NCBI GenBank assembly: GCA_910584195.1
Contig: CAJTYV010000003.1
Coordinates: forward strand, 1 to 64,000
Length of the DNA: 64,000 nucleotides
Reading direction: 5' to 3'
From: an uncultured Ruminococcus sp.
GTDB lineage: Bacteria; Bacillota; Clostridia; Oscillospirales; Ruminococcaceae
Part shown: positions 41,148 to 49,330 of the stretch, one piece after another
Position numbering within the stretch: the first letter of the stretch is position 1
How the letters are laid out: each line of letters begins with the position of its first letter
Position numbers and translations under genes: made by a program
The notes under the pieces: model-generated
Told to the model about the DNA's origin: nothing
The model's database searches: none
The model's input: only the letters and a program-made list of their open reading frames with translations

Positions 41148-42302
41148 TTATACCAGTTTGAAGTTATTGTCACCGTCAAGATACCACATTGGACGATCCG
41201 TCTCGTTTTTAGAGGCTGCCGAAACGCCGATCAAGCTTACACAGTCCTTATCCTCGAATTTGGATACTACACTGTTTATTTCCGCCGAGCAGTCGGTAGA
41301 AGCAATTATACACGCGCAAGCCGACTCTGTATTAAGAGCGATACGCCTGTCCGGCATAACCTTTGCTGCCAAAACCTTTAACAGCAGCTGAGCAGGATAA
41401 TCAGGGTTATCCACGCTTTCGGAAACTATTTCGCCGTTCGCTCCGTAATATACGAACGTTGAGGCGATCCCCTGCTTTATCAGCAGCGACAGCAGTCCGA
41501 AAACCGCGCATATAAGCCGTTCTTCATAAACTACAGTCTCCGCAGGCTTTGATTTTCCGCTGCGGAAAAGATCAAGAGCGATTATCGGCTGAACCGATGC
41601 TACAGCTTCGTCCAAGCGAACCATAAGAGCGCCCTTTTTCATGGAAAGCTTCCAATTTACACGTTTCATGGGGTCACCCTGCCGATACTCGCGGTGTTCG
41701 TAGCCGGGAGCGGTATTTGCGGAATAAAGAAGCGAAGCGTCACTGTTTTCCTCGTCGTCCGAAGTCATGACCGAGTCCGCAATATTTCTGAAAAGTTTTG
41801 ATGATGACTTTATATCGGGCAATTCAGGTATAACGCCTACGCTTTTCGGAGGAGGAAGCTCCGTTTTCAGATCAAATCCCAAAAACCCCAAAAATCCGCA
41901 CGATTTTGCCGAGACGATTGAAATTTCACCGTTTCCGCCGATATTCGCATCCGAATATATAACAAAAGATTTTTTATATCCTCTTATTACCGACAGCTTG
42001 TAAACCTTGTCAATACTTTCAAAAACTTCGCTTGCGGCAAATTTCAGTTCAATTATTCCGAGAGGAAAAAAACCTGTTTTTTCAACACTGACATTAACTG
42101 CCAGCCTGCTGTTTTTCTTGACATAACCATCGCAGTCGAAAGTCACTCTGACCCTTTTTCGTCCTGAAAAAGCAAAAATAAAGGATACAAGCGGAGCAAA
42201 CAACATGAAGGCAATTATTATCACTCCTATACTGCCGTCTATAAAAAACGTAAAAACCAGCAGAACAGCGATGATCGACAGTATTGATACTACATTTCTC
42301 AT
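41148..42302 (-). CDS. DUF58 domain membrane protein
   Basis: Predicted 384 residues. Two N-terminal membrane helices (about 5-45), then a beta-rich part and the DUF58 signature YEHREYRQGDPMKRVNWKLS, followed by a von Willebrand A-like fold (ALDLFRSGK). Middle gene of the MoxR-DUF58-transglutaminase operon; the ATG lies one base after the MoxR stop codon. Confidence 0.93.
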   Translation of the reverse strand: MRNVVSILSIIAVLLVFTFFIDGSIGVIIIAFMLFAPLVSFIFAFSGRKRVRVTFDCDGYVKKNSRLAVNVSVEKTGFFPLGIIELKFAASEVFESIDKVYKLSVIRGYKKSFVIYSDANIGGNGEISIVSAKSCGFLGFLGFDLKTELPPPKSVGVIPELPDIKSSSKLFRNIADSVMTSDDEENSDASLLYSANTAPGYEHREYRQGDPMKRVNWKLSMKKGALMVRLDEAVASVQPIIALDLFRSGKSKPAETVVYEERLICAVFGLLSLLIKQGIASTFVYYGANGEIVSESVDNPDYPAQLLLKVLAAKVMPDRRIALNTESACACIIASTDCSAEINSVVSKFEDKDCVSLIGVSAASKNETDRPMWYLDGDNNFKLV

Positions 42303-42303
42303 A

Positions 42304-43242
42304 TCAGCTTCCCATAGCAGGAACGGGTATCGTATTCAAAATGCTCTCTACATAAGACTCGGCTGTTCCGAATTCGCTCTTTCCCTGCGGCGAAAGAATA
42401 ATTCTGTGAGCAAGCACAGACACCGCCGCTTTTTTAACATCGTCCGGAGTTGCATAATTCCTCTCATATATGTATGCAAACGCCTTAGCTGCCTTATAAA
42501 GAGCAATACTTCCACGCGGACTTATTCCTAAAGCGGCGTTTCTGTCAGCTCTTGTAAAGCGAACCATATCCACCACATACTTTTTCACCGGTTCAGTTAC
42601 GCGTACCTGCCGAACCTCCTGCTGCATATCGAGTATTTCCTCAACTGTCATAACGGGAACATCAATATTTTTTATAGGATTGTGCATTTCGGTGCGTTCA
42701 AGTATTTTAAGCTCCTCCTCCTCATCGGGGTAGCCCATTGACAGCTTCATAAAAAATCTGTCCATCTGAGCTTCGGGGAGGTGAAACGTTCCGTAAGTCT
42801 CAACGGGATTCTGCGTTGCCATTACCAGAAACGGCTTGGGAAGCGCGTGTGTTTCGCCGTCCATCGAGATCTGACGCTCCTCCATCGCTTCAAGAAGCGC
42901 TGACTGTACCTTTGGCGAAGCACGGTTTATTTCATCAGCCAAAAGGAAATTGCACATAGCCGCTCCGTCCCGATATACGAAATTGCCCGACTTGCTGTCA
43001 AGCATGGTAAATCCCGCAATATCCGAAGGCATAACATCCGGCGTAAGCTGAATTCTGTTGAATCTTCCTCCGACTGAGCGCGAAAGCGCCGTTATAAGCT
43101 GAGTTTTTCCTACGCCCGGAACATCTTCAAGAAGAACATGTCCCTCACAAAGCATAGCGGCAATAAGCCTCAGCACCGTATCGCCCTTGCCCACAATGAC
43201 CTTTCCGATAGATTCGGCGAGGAGCTTTATTTTATTATTCAT
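42304..43242 (-). CDS. MoxR-family AAA+ ATPase
   Basis: Predicted 312 residues. Walker A DVPGVGKTQL, Walker B and following LLADEINRASPKVQSALLEA, sensor 1 ATQNPVETYGTFHLPEAQMD, and the C-terminal lid domain. It probably acts as a chaperone-like ATPase for the DUF58 and transglutaminase proteins encoded downstream. The ATG at 43242 has AGAGGT upstream; longer versions would extend into the promoter. Confidence 0.94.
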   Translation of the reverse strand: MNNKIKLLAESIGKVIVGKGDTVLRLIAAMLCEGHVLLEDVPGVGKTQLITALSRSVGGRFNRIQLTPDVMPSDIAGFTMLDSKSGNFVYRDGAAMCNFLLADEINRASPKVQSALLEAMEERQISMDGETHALPKPFLVMATQNPVETYGTFHLPEAQMDRFFMKLSMGYPDEEEELKILERTEMHNPIKNIDVPVMTVEEILDMQQEVRQVRVTEPVKKYVVDMVRFTRADRNAALGISPRGSIALYKAAKAFAYIYERNYATPDDVKKAAVSVLAHRIILSPQGKSEFGTAESYVESILNTIPVPAMGS

Positions 43243-43311
43243 ATCGTTTACCTCTGAAAAGAGTTTGTTAAATATTTTTGCAGCGTAAACATAAACACTC
43301 ACGCTTTTATA

Positions 43312-43340
43312 ATTATAACATATTTTTGTCAATATGGCAA
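43312..43340 (-). promoter_or_regulatory. Promoter of the MoxR-DUF58-transglutaminase operon
   Basis: TTGCCA (43335-43340), 17-base spacer, TATAAT (43312-43317). Confidence 0.75.
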
Positions 43341-43459
43341 GTCATTTATACATAAATATTAAACCCACACTTTTGTGCTGTTTGCACAAAAATGCGGGCA
43401 AAAAATTGTTTATTGTAAAATCAGTTCCGCGAATAAAAATATGCGGATTCAAAAAAGAT

Positions 43460-44170
43460 TCACCACAGTTCGTCACGCTTTGCGTAAGAATTTGCTCTTA
43501 CCGCTAAAATAACAAGACATACAATACCTATGATTATAAGCGCGATACCTGCGAAAAACATCACAACCGCCGCCGAATCTGCTTTTCCGTCATATATCAT
43601 AAACTCGGCAACGTCAGACTTATCTATGCCTGACCCTTTCAGCCAATTATCCAATCCGGACGTATATTTGCTGTCGCTGCGCTGTTCGGCTGTAACGCCC
43701 TCGAAACTCAGCTTAATGTCAGGTATTTCCGCATCAATATTGCCTGCGATAAGTTCGTCATAATACTTTTCGTATTCATCTGCTGCCGAATCGCATTTTT
43801 GAATCATATCTTTATCAGTAACGGCATATATAATGTAAAATCCTTGTTTCAGAGTGCCAAGTCTTCCGGTTTCAAAAACCTTCTCCCAATCTTCACGCGA
43901 ACAATTTACAATGAGGTAATAATTAGTATCCTTTGATTGTCTTATAAAACCGAAACGAGTGTATGACTGCTTTGTATTCATCATTCTCTGAATCAAGAAA
44001 ATATCGCCCTCTATCATTTTCGGTTTATGAAAATCGCTCAGGGAAGTCTCAGAAAGCACGACCTTATCGCCGGTAAGTATTGTCATCGACTCCTTACTTC
44101 CTGCAACAGTCAATATAACGCCTATTACAATAATTAAAGCCGTTATTTTAATTAAAAAATTATTTTTCAT
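43460..44170 (-). CDS. Two-TM extracellular-loop protein, paralogue of its neighbour
   Basis: Predicted 236 residues. One hydrophobic helix at each end (about 6-24 and 203-225) enclosing an extracellular domain of about 175 residues. It shares the plan and several motifs with the protein encoded directly upstream: a first helix ending in GSKE/GFSD, a GD(K/T)V segment, (Q/E)GDI, SFEG/SFKG, and VVMFFAGIAL/VVLFFGGIAL. Function unknown. Its ATG shares one base with the upstream stop (TGATG), so translation is coupled. Confidence 0.8.
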   Translation of the reverse strand: MKNNFLIKITALIIVIGVILTVAGSKESMTILTGDKVVLSETSLSDFHKPKMIEGDIFLIQRMMNTKQSYTRFGFIRQSKDTNYYLIVNCSREDWEKVFETGRLGTLKQGFYIIYAVTDKDMIQKCDSAADEYEKYYDELIAGNIDAEIPDIKLSFEGVTAEQRSDSKYTSGLDNWLKGSGIDKSDVAEFMIYDGKADSAAVVMFFAGIALIIIGIVCLVILAVRANSYAKRDELW

Positions 44171-44820
44171 CAGTAAAGTTCAGCGCTGCTCGCCTTTTTA
44201 GCTTTAACGAACAAAACAATAGCAATAATAAGACAAAGAAGGAATAATGCGATTCCGCCGAAGAACAGAACAACGGAAACCATGGAAACCTCGCCCTCTA
44301 TTATTCTCATAGAAGCATATTCATCTTCACCGATTCCGATATTTGTCAGATCCGCCTTAGCTTCATTGTAATATGTATCATAATCGGTATCATCGTACTG
44401 TTTCCACAGCTTGCCTTTGAAACTTATGCTGATTTCCGGTTCAGGAGTATCCTCTTCGGAAGTGAGCCAATCATACCATTCATCGGCAGCCGCCAAAAGT
44501 TCAGCTTTCATATCATCGTGATTTGTGGAAAGAACGGCGAAGCCCTCGCCCGATTCAATATTGCCTACAATATAGAAATCCGTTTCTGTCTTGCTTGTTG
44601 TGATTCCGTAAGTTTTCTGAGTTTCCTCAAGAGTTGCGAAAGGTCCGTACACAAAATCAATATCGCCCTGTACAAGCGCTTTTTCGTCAAATTCGCTTAC
44701 AGGATCCGTAATATTCACCGTATCGCCCTTAAAAAGAAGCATAGTATCGCTGAATCCGCCAATTGCCAATATCAGTCCGACAAGACTGACAACCAATAAA
44801 ACTCTTGCCGCTTTTTTCAT
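44170..44820 (-). CDS. Two-TM extracellular-loop protein
   Basis: Predicted 216 residues. N-terminal helix (about 6-22) and C-terminal helix (about 183-205) around a folded, acidic extracellular domain with many Asp/Glu/Tyr residues. It is a diverged tandem duplicate of the downstream gene. No enzyme motif is seen. It may be a membrane-associated sensor or scaffold pair. The tsf terminator lies just upstream on the same strand. Confidence 0.8.
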   Translation of the reverse strand: MKKAARVLLVVSLVGLILAIGGFSDTMLLFKGDTVNITDPVSEFDEKALVQGDIDFVYGPFATLEETQKTYGITTSKTETDFYIVGNIESGEGFAVLSTNHDDMKAELLAAADEWYDWLTSEEDTPEPEISISFKGKLWKQYDDTDYDTYYNEAKADLTNIGIGEDEYASMRIIEGEVSMVSVVLFFGGIALFLLCLIIAIVLFVKAKKASSAELY

Positions 44821-44851
44821 TTTAAAACCACCTTTTTATTTAGAAATTAAA

Positions 44852-44872
44852 GCGGTGTCAAAGTGACACCGC
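44852..44872 (-). terminator. Terminator of rpsB-tsf
   Basis: GCGGTGTCA (44852-44860) / TGACACCGC (44864-44872) with a 3-base loop, then TTTAATTTC on the - strand. Confidence 0.85.
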
Positions 44873-44882
44873 AAAATAACAA

Positions 44883-45800
44883 TTACTTGATCATTTTAGC
44901 CACTTCGTCTGCAAGATTGTCTTCTTTCTTCTCGACACCCTCGCCTCTCTCATAGCGGATAACGTCTGTTACAGCGATAGAACCGCCGAGCTTCTTGGCT
45001 TCTGCGTCAACATAACCCTTAACAGTCATCTTATCGTCCTTAACAAAAGCCTGCTCAAGGAGACAATTCTCTGTGTAGTACTTGCCGACCTTGCCCTCAA
45101 CGATCTTAGCGCGAACCTGCTCGGGCTTGGAAGCCATTTTGGGATCTTCTGCCATCTGAGCCATCATGATCTCTTTTTCTTTCTCGATAACCTCAGCAGG
45201 AACGTCCTCTCTCTTAAGATAAGGAGCGTTAAGAGCTGCGGACTGCATAGCTACATCTTTACCGATAGCAGCAACCTGTTCAGCAGAAAGCTCGGTATCG
45301 AGCTTTACTAAAACGCCGATGCTGCCGCCGTTATGGATATAAGAAGCAAGAACGCCCTCCATTCTTACAAAACGGCGAATAACGATATTCTCTCTGATCT
45401 TCATACCGGCAAGCTCTGTAAGAGCATCGCCTACTGTAGATGAACCGCCGCTGATAGTCTCAGCTTTAAGAGCCTCAACATCCGCAGGATTCTTTTCTAT
45501 GATAGTATTTGCAACTCCGCTTACAAAATTTTTAATATCATCTGTGTTTGCAGCGAAATCCGTCTCTGTGTTAACCTCGAGAAGTACGCCTACATTGCCT
45601 TTAACGACAGCTGTAACGATACCCTCGGCAGCAGCTCTGCCGCTCTTCTTTGCCTGCGTAGCAAGACCTTTTTCTCTGAGGAACTCGATAGCCTTGTCCA
45701 TATCGCCGTCGTTAGCCTCAAGAGCCTTTTTACAGTCCATCATGCCAACGCCCGTTGATTTCATAAGTTCTTTAATTTCTGCAACCGAAACCTTTGCCAT
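44883..45800 (-). CDS. tsf: Elongation factor Ts
   Basis: Predicted 305 residues. MAKVSVAEIKELMKSTGVGM, the CKKALEANDGDMDKAIEFLR UBA-like segment and the core TETDFAANTDDIKNFVSGVA are diagnostic. It catalyses GDP release from EF-Tu. Second gene of rpsB-tsf; AGGAGG precedes the ATG. Confidence 0.98.
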   Translation of the reverse strand: MAKVSVAEIKELMKSTGVGMMDCKKALEANDGDMDKAIEFLREKGLATQAKKSGRAAAEGIVTAVVKGNVGVLLEVNTETDFAANTDDIKNFVSGVANTIIEKNPADVEALKAETISGGSSTVGDALTELAGMKIRENIVIRRFVRMEGVLASYIHNGGSIGVLVKLDTELSAEQVAAIGKDVAMQSAALNAPYLKREDVPAEVIEKEKEIMMAQMAEDPKMASKPEQVRAKIVEGKVGKYYTENCLLEQAFVKDDKMTVKGYVDAEAKKLGGSIAVTDVIRYERGEGVEKKEDNLADEVAKMIK

Positions 45801-45828
45801 TATTTTTTCCTCCTGTTATATTGTACAG

Positions 45829-45848
45829 GGGAGCGCACTGCGCTCCCT
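45829..45848 (-). terminator. Hairpin between rpsB and tsf
   Basis: GGGAGCGC / GCGCTCCC with a 3-base loop and no T run. It is probably a partial attenuator or an mRNA processing site within the operon. Confidence 0.6.
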
Positions 45849-45868
45849 CATTTTTATTATTGAATTAA

Positions 45869-46615
45869 TTATTCAGCCTGTGCTTCTTCAGCGCTCTCCT
45901 CAGCGGGAGCTTCCTCAGCTTCAGCAGCATCATCGCCCTGTCTGCCCTCAATAACGGCGTTTGCAATTGTGCCTGCGATAAGCTTTACAGCACGGATAGC
46001 ATCGTCATTTCCGGGGATAACGTAGTCCACCTCATCGGGATCGCAGTTTGTATCAACGATAGCAACGATCGGAATATTAAGCTTCTTAGCCTCTGCTACA
46101 GCTATCTTTTCTTTACGGGGATCAACGATAAAGAGAACTGCCGGGAGCTTCTTCATTGTCTTGATACCGCCGAGGAATTTTTCAAGCTTCTCAATTTCGA
46201 GGTTGAGCTTAACAACTTCTTTCTTCGGAAGGAGATCGAATGTTCCGTCCTCTTCCATAGTGTGAAGCTGTTCAAGTCTCTTTATACGAGTCTGGATGGT
46301 TTTAAAGTTAGTAAGCATACCGCCCAGCCATCTTGCATTTACATAGTGCGCGCCTGCACGTGTAGCTTCTTCCTTAACGGAATCGCCTGCCTGCTTCTTT
46401 GTGCCGACGAAAAGAACTTCGCCGCCCTGAGAAGCGATGTCGCGTACGAACATATAAGCTTCTTCAAGCTTCTTAACCGTTTTCTGAAGATCGATGATGT
46501 AAATTCCGTTTCTTTCCGTAAAGATGTACGGAGCCATTTTGGGGTTCCAGCGTCTTGTCTGGTGTCCGAAGTGAACTCCGGCTTCAAGAAGCTGCTTCAT
46601 TGAAACTACTGCCAT
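45869..46615 (-). CDS. rpsB: Ribosomal protein S2
   Basis: Predicted 248 residues. MAVVSMKQLLEAGVHFGHQT, RRWNPKMAPYIFTERNGIYI and PRKEKIAVAEAKKLNIPIVA are diagnostic. The last 25 residues form an Ala/Glu-rich tail seen in many Clostridia. It assembles late into the 30S subunit. AGGAGG lies before the ATG. First gene of rpsB-tsf, with a long leader. Confidence 0.98.
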   Translation of the reverse strand: MAVVSMKQLLEAGVHFGHQTRRWNPKMAPYIFTERNGIYIIDLQKTVKKLEEAYMFVRDIASQGGEVLFVGTKKQAGDSVKEEATRAGAHYVNARWLGGMLTNFKTIQTRIKRLEQLHTMEEDGTFDLLPKKEVVKLNLEIEKLEKFLGGIKTMKKLPAVLFIVDPRKEKIAVAEAKKLNIPIVAIVDTNCDPDEVDYVIPGNDDAIRAVKLIAGTIANAVIEGRQGDDAAEAEEAPAEESAEEAQAE

Positions 46616-46756
46616 TTGTGTAGTCCTCCTAATTTAAATTTGTTTAATCCTCCGCAGCACTTGGCTTGCGTGCCACATTACAGTGATACAGCGAGATAAA
46701 ATCCGATGCCGTCACATGCCATGCACCGACCCACAAAAATACTGCGTGCGAATTGC
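46616..46756 (-). promoter_or_regulatory. rpsB leader RNA
   Basis: The 140-base 5' UTR of rpsB has several possible hairpins (for example GGCATGTGACGGCATC region and GTGGCACGCAAGCCAAGTGC). S2 autogenous leaders are known in other bacteria; a match to a known class is not shown here. Confidence 0.4.
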
Positions 46757-46762
46757 CTTAAT

Positions 46763-46791
46763 ATTATACCATATTCTGTCGTTTTTGGCAA
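46763..46791 (-). promoter_or_regulatory. Promoter of rpsB-tsf
   Basis: TTGCCA (46786-46791), 17-base spacer, TATAAT (46763-46768). Confidence 0.85.
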
Positions 46792-46794
46792 GTC

Positions 46795-47082
46795 TCATCC
46801 AAACAAACTTTTGATTCTCCACGGCTTGCTTTTTGTGAATATTGCCGAAACAGAATCAACAAGTATCGTATCGCTGCCGATTACTTTAACAGATTCGCAA
46901 GGTATCTCGGTATCGTTTTCCTTTCCAAAAATGCCAAAAAACCGATAACCGCCGTAAATAAGCAGGGAGAGTACCTCGGAAGCTGCCACATCCATACGGA
47001 CATCGTCAATATATCCAAGTCTCTCCCCTGTTTTTATATCTATTACTTCTTTTGACTTAAGCTCTTCAAGACTGCAAACCAT
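46795..47082 (-). CDS. PRC-barrel protein, YlmC/YmxH family
   Basis: Predicted 95 residues. LEELKSKEVIDIKTGERLGY at the N-terminus and the following DDVRMDVAASEVLSLLIYGG fit the YlmC/YmxH PRC-barrel family found in sporulating Firmicutes. Function is not established. ATG 47082 follows CGGAGG; a longer start lies upstream of the promoter -10 and is rejected. It stops just inside the rpsB promoter region. Confidence 0.88.
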   Translation of the reverse strand: MVCSLEELKSKEVIDIKTGERLGYIDDVRMDVAASEVLSLLIYGGYRFFGIFGKENDTEIPCESVKVIGSDTILVDSVSAIFTKSKPWRIKSLFG

Positions 47083-47098
47083 AAGCGCCTCCGATTTT

Positions 47099-47127
47099 TT
47101 AATAAGGTATGCACTTATGCTTGTCAA
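47099..47127 (-). promoter_or_regulatory. Promoter of the PRC-barrel gene
   Basis: TTGACA (47122-47127), 17-base spacer, TATTAA (47099-47104). Confidence 0.65.
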
Positions 47128-47148
47128 TTATTCCGAAGCTATCGTCAA

Positions 47149-47313
47149 TTATTTGTCGTTATCGTTCTTTTTCTTTTTAACAGCTGCAATTATCGTAGAC
47201 ACAACCGCAAGCACAACCGCGGCGCCTATAGCTATAACAAGCGGCACAACCGGAAAATCATCGCCTGTTGCAGGCGAATTGACTGCAAGAATGAGCATAT
47301 TTAACATATCCAT
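47149..47313 (-). CDS. Sorting-signal-like membrane micro-protein
   Basis: Predicted 54 residues. After a short N-terminus MDMLNMLILAVN it reads SPATGDDFPVVP, then a hydrophobic helix (LVIAIGAAVVLAVVSTIIAA) and a KKKKNDNDK tail. This is the layout of a sortase signal (xPxTG, helix, positive tail) with almost nothing in front of it. AGGAGG lies 8 bases before ATG 47313 and a consensus promoter (47362-47390) precedes it, so it is probably a real gene. A sortase gene is not in the window. It could be a small membrane peptide that only resembles a sorting signal. Confidence 0.72.
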   Translation of the reverse strand: MDMLNMLILAVNSPATGDDFPVVPLVIAIGAAVVLAVVSTIIAAVKKKKNDNDK

Positions 47314-47361
47314 AATTTTGTCCTCCTGAATATCATTGGGTTTGTTTTTCTGATTGATGAT

Positions 47362-47390
47362 ATTGTACCACATTTCATCGGATTTGTCAA
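47362..47390 (-). promoter_or_regulatory. Promoter of the micro-protein gene
   Basis: TTGACA (47385-47390), 17-base spacer, TACAAT (47362-47367). Confidence 0.8.
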
Positions 47391-47562
47391 ATATATTTTT
47401 GAACGCCGCAAAAATAAGTTCAGTCAGCGCCGTATAAAGGCATTGCGCTTCGGAATATACTGCTTTCAAAACTTATCCGTGCAAAACGTGTGATATGACG
47501 GAAAAAGTGCAGGCAGATGACGTGCAAAGCCGTCAGGCGTGCTTTGTGCGGTGTTGCCTTTA

Positions 47563-48930
47563 TTATTCCTGTTCGCCGAACGTACGGACAGCCTTTATCA
47601 TAATAGCGCATTCAAGACGCTTTTTTTCAAGCTCGCATGAAAGTTTATGAGCTGAACGTACATCGCCCATATACTGATAATTATTTGCATTGCATCCGCC
47701 GCTGCAATAGAATTTTGCCCAGCACTTGCGGCATTCCGGTTTCGAGTAAACGTGGCAGTTTGCAAAATCCGCTTTCATATCGCCATTGAAAGTACCCTCG
47801 TCAATGTTTCCCATTTTATATTCGTCCATGCCGACAAACTGGTGACACGGAAAAATATCGCCGTCGGGAGTGATAGCCACATAATCGTTTCCGCATCCGC
47901 AGCCTCTCAGACGTTTTATGGCGCACGGACCCTGATCGAGATCTATCATAAAGTGAAAGAAATTGAACTTGCCGCCCTTTTTCTCATTCTCAAGAATTCG
48001 TTTTGCAAGCACTTCGTATTCCTTAAATACGGCAGGCAGTTCTTTCTCTGTAAGAGCATACTCGTCTCCCTCGCCTACCACAGGCTCTATCGAGATCTGA
48101 TCGAATCCCGCTTCATACAAGGCAAAAACGTCATTGGAAAAATCGAGGTTCTTATTGGTGAACGTTCCTCTGACATAATATTCCTTATCCCCTCTGCCCT
48201 CAACAAGCTTTTTATACTTTGGCAGTATCATATCGTAACATCCCTGACCATTCGGCAGAATTCGGAAATAGTCGTTTACTTCTTTTCTTCCGTCAATTGA
48301 AAGAACGACATTTGACATCTCTTTGTTGATAAATTCGATCTTTTCATCATCAAGAAGAAGTCCGTTGGTAGTTATCGTAAAACGGAACTTCTTACCGTAC
48401 TCCGCTTCACGGGAACGAGCATACTCAACGATCTGCTTAACTACTTTGAAATTCATAAGAGGTTCGCCGCCGAAGAAATCAAGCTCAAGATTAGGACGGT
48501 CTCCCGAATTTTCAAGAAGAAAATCAATTGCATTTTTACCCGTTTCAAAGGACATGAGCTTTCTTCCCTGACCGAAGTCGCCCGTAGACGCAAAGCAGTA
48601 TTTACACCTCAGCTGACAATCGTGCGCGATATTCAGGCACATAGCCTTAACAGGCGAAGCGACGGAATATTTCGCATACTTCTCATAATCGTCATCGGAA
48701 AAAAGAATTTTATCATTGTAAAGCTCGACTATCTCACCGTAACATGATTCAATATCATCGGCAGAATAAACTCTTGAAAGCTTTTCCATTACCTTCTGAG
48801 GACATTTTTCCTCAAAAGGAGGTTCCACATTGTCAAGCAGATCGTAGGTCAGCTCGTCAACGATATGAACTCCGCCGCTGTTAACGTCCAGAACGATATT
48901 AAATCCGTTTAACTTGTATTTATGTATCAT
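47563..48930 (-). CDS. scfB: Radical SAM maturase of the SCIFF peptide
   Basis: Predicted 455 residues. Residues 1-85 are a peptide-recognition (RRE-like) domain, followed by the radical SAM core with the CX3CX2C cluster site at Cys105, Cys109 and Cys112 (DCQLRCKYCF) and a SPASM region with many cysteines (LRGCGCGNDYVAITPDGDIF, CHQF, PECRKCWAKFYCSGGC). The family installs thioether crosslinks in SCIFF peptides; the Clostridium thermocellum homologue CteB links Cys32 to Thr37 of CteA. The precursor gene lies 83 bases upstream. Iron-sulfur and SAM chemistry in the cytoplasm is assumed from the family. Confidence 0.95.
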   Translation of the reverse strand: MIHKYKLNGFNIVLDVNSGGVHIVDELTYDLLDNVEPPFEEKCPQKVMEKLSRVYSADDIESCYGEIVELYNDKILFSDDDYEKYAKYSVASPVKAMCLNIAHDCQLRCKYCFASTGDFGQGRKLMSFETGKNAIDFLLENSGDRPNLELDFFGGEPLMNFKVVKQIVEYARSREAEYGKKFRFTITTNGLLLDDEKIEFINKEMSNVVLSIDGRKEVNDYFRILPNGQGCYDMILPKYKKLVEGRGDKEYYVRGTFTNKNLDFSNDVFALYEAGFDQISIEPVVGEGDEYALTEKELPAVFKEYEVLAKRILENEKKGGKFNFFHFMIDLDQGPCAIKRLRGCGCGNDYVAITPDGDIFPCHQFVGMDEYKMGNIDEGTFNGDMKADFANCHVYSKPECRKCWAKFYCSGGCNANNYQYMGDVRSAHKLSCELEKKRLECAIMIKAVRTFGEQE

Positions 48931-48967
48931 ATAACACCCTCGCTTTTAAAACTCAACAAAAAATACA

Positions 48968-48986
48968 GGGCAGTAACCTACTGCCC
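48968..48986 (-). terminator. Attenuator-like hairpin between SCIFF precursor and maturase
   Basis: GGGCAGTA-ACC-TACTGCCC, perfect 8-bp stem, followed by TGTATTTTTTG on the - strand. It sits after the precursor stop and before the maturase start, so it may give more precursor than enzyme. Confidence 0.75.
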
Positions 48987-49013
48987 CGAATATCTCATTA
49001 AAAATCACTCCGC

Positions 49014-49151
49014 TTATCTCTCGCACTTCTGGTTAGCAACTGTGCAGGAAGTTTTGCAGGCAGACTGGCATGAAGCCTGACACTTGCCGCAGCCGCCCTT
49101 CTGAGCAGATTCCTTAAGATTAGCCTTGTTCATAGTCTTGATATGTTTCAT
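49014..49151 (-). CDS. scfA: SCIFF (ranthipeptide) precursor
   Basis: Predicted exactly 45 residues with six cysteines at 21, 24, 28, 32, 36 and 43, the definition of the family. The leader MKHIKTMNKANLKESAQKGG is followed by a Cys-rich core. Cys32 and Thr37, the pair crosslinked in CteA, are both present at the same numbers. Thioether crosslinks are therefore likely, and further crosslinks are possible. AAGGAGGG lies before ATG 49151; an in-frame extension upstream would cross the promoter and is rejected. The biological role of SCIFF peptides is not well established; quorum sensing and control of metabolism have been proposed. Confidence 0.96.
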   Translation of the reverse strand: MKHIKTMNKANLKESAQKGGCGKCQASCQSACKTSCTVANQKCER

Positions 49152-49188
49152 TGTAAGACCCTCCTTGATTTTCAAATTGATTAATGCT

Positions 49189-49217
49189 ATTATATCATAA
49201 GCCGGGAAATATTTCAA
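49189..49217 (-). promoter_or_regulatory. Promoter of the SCIFF operon
   Basis: TTGAAA (49212-49217), 17-base spacer, TATAAT (49189-49194). Confidence 0.82.
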
Positions 49218-49330
49218 TAGTTTTTTCACCGATTCATCATTTTTAGCGTTTTGAACAATTTCAAACACAAAAAGATGTTAAGATGTTACATCATAAAATC
49301 AATATGCGCTTAATGAATCGGCAGTCGCTC

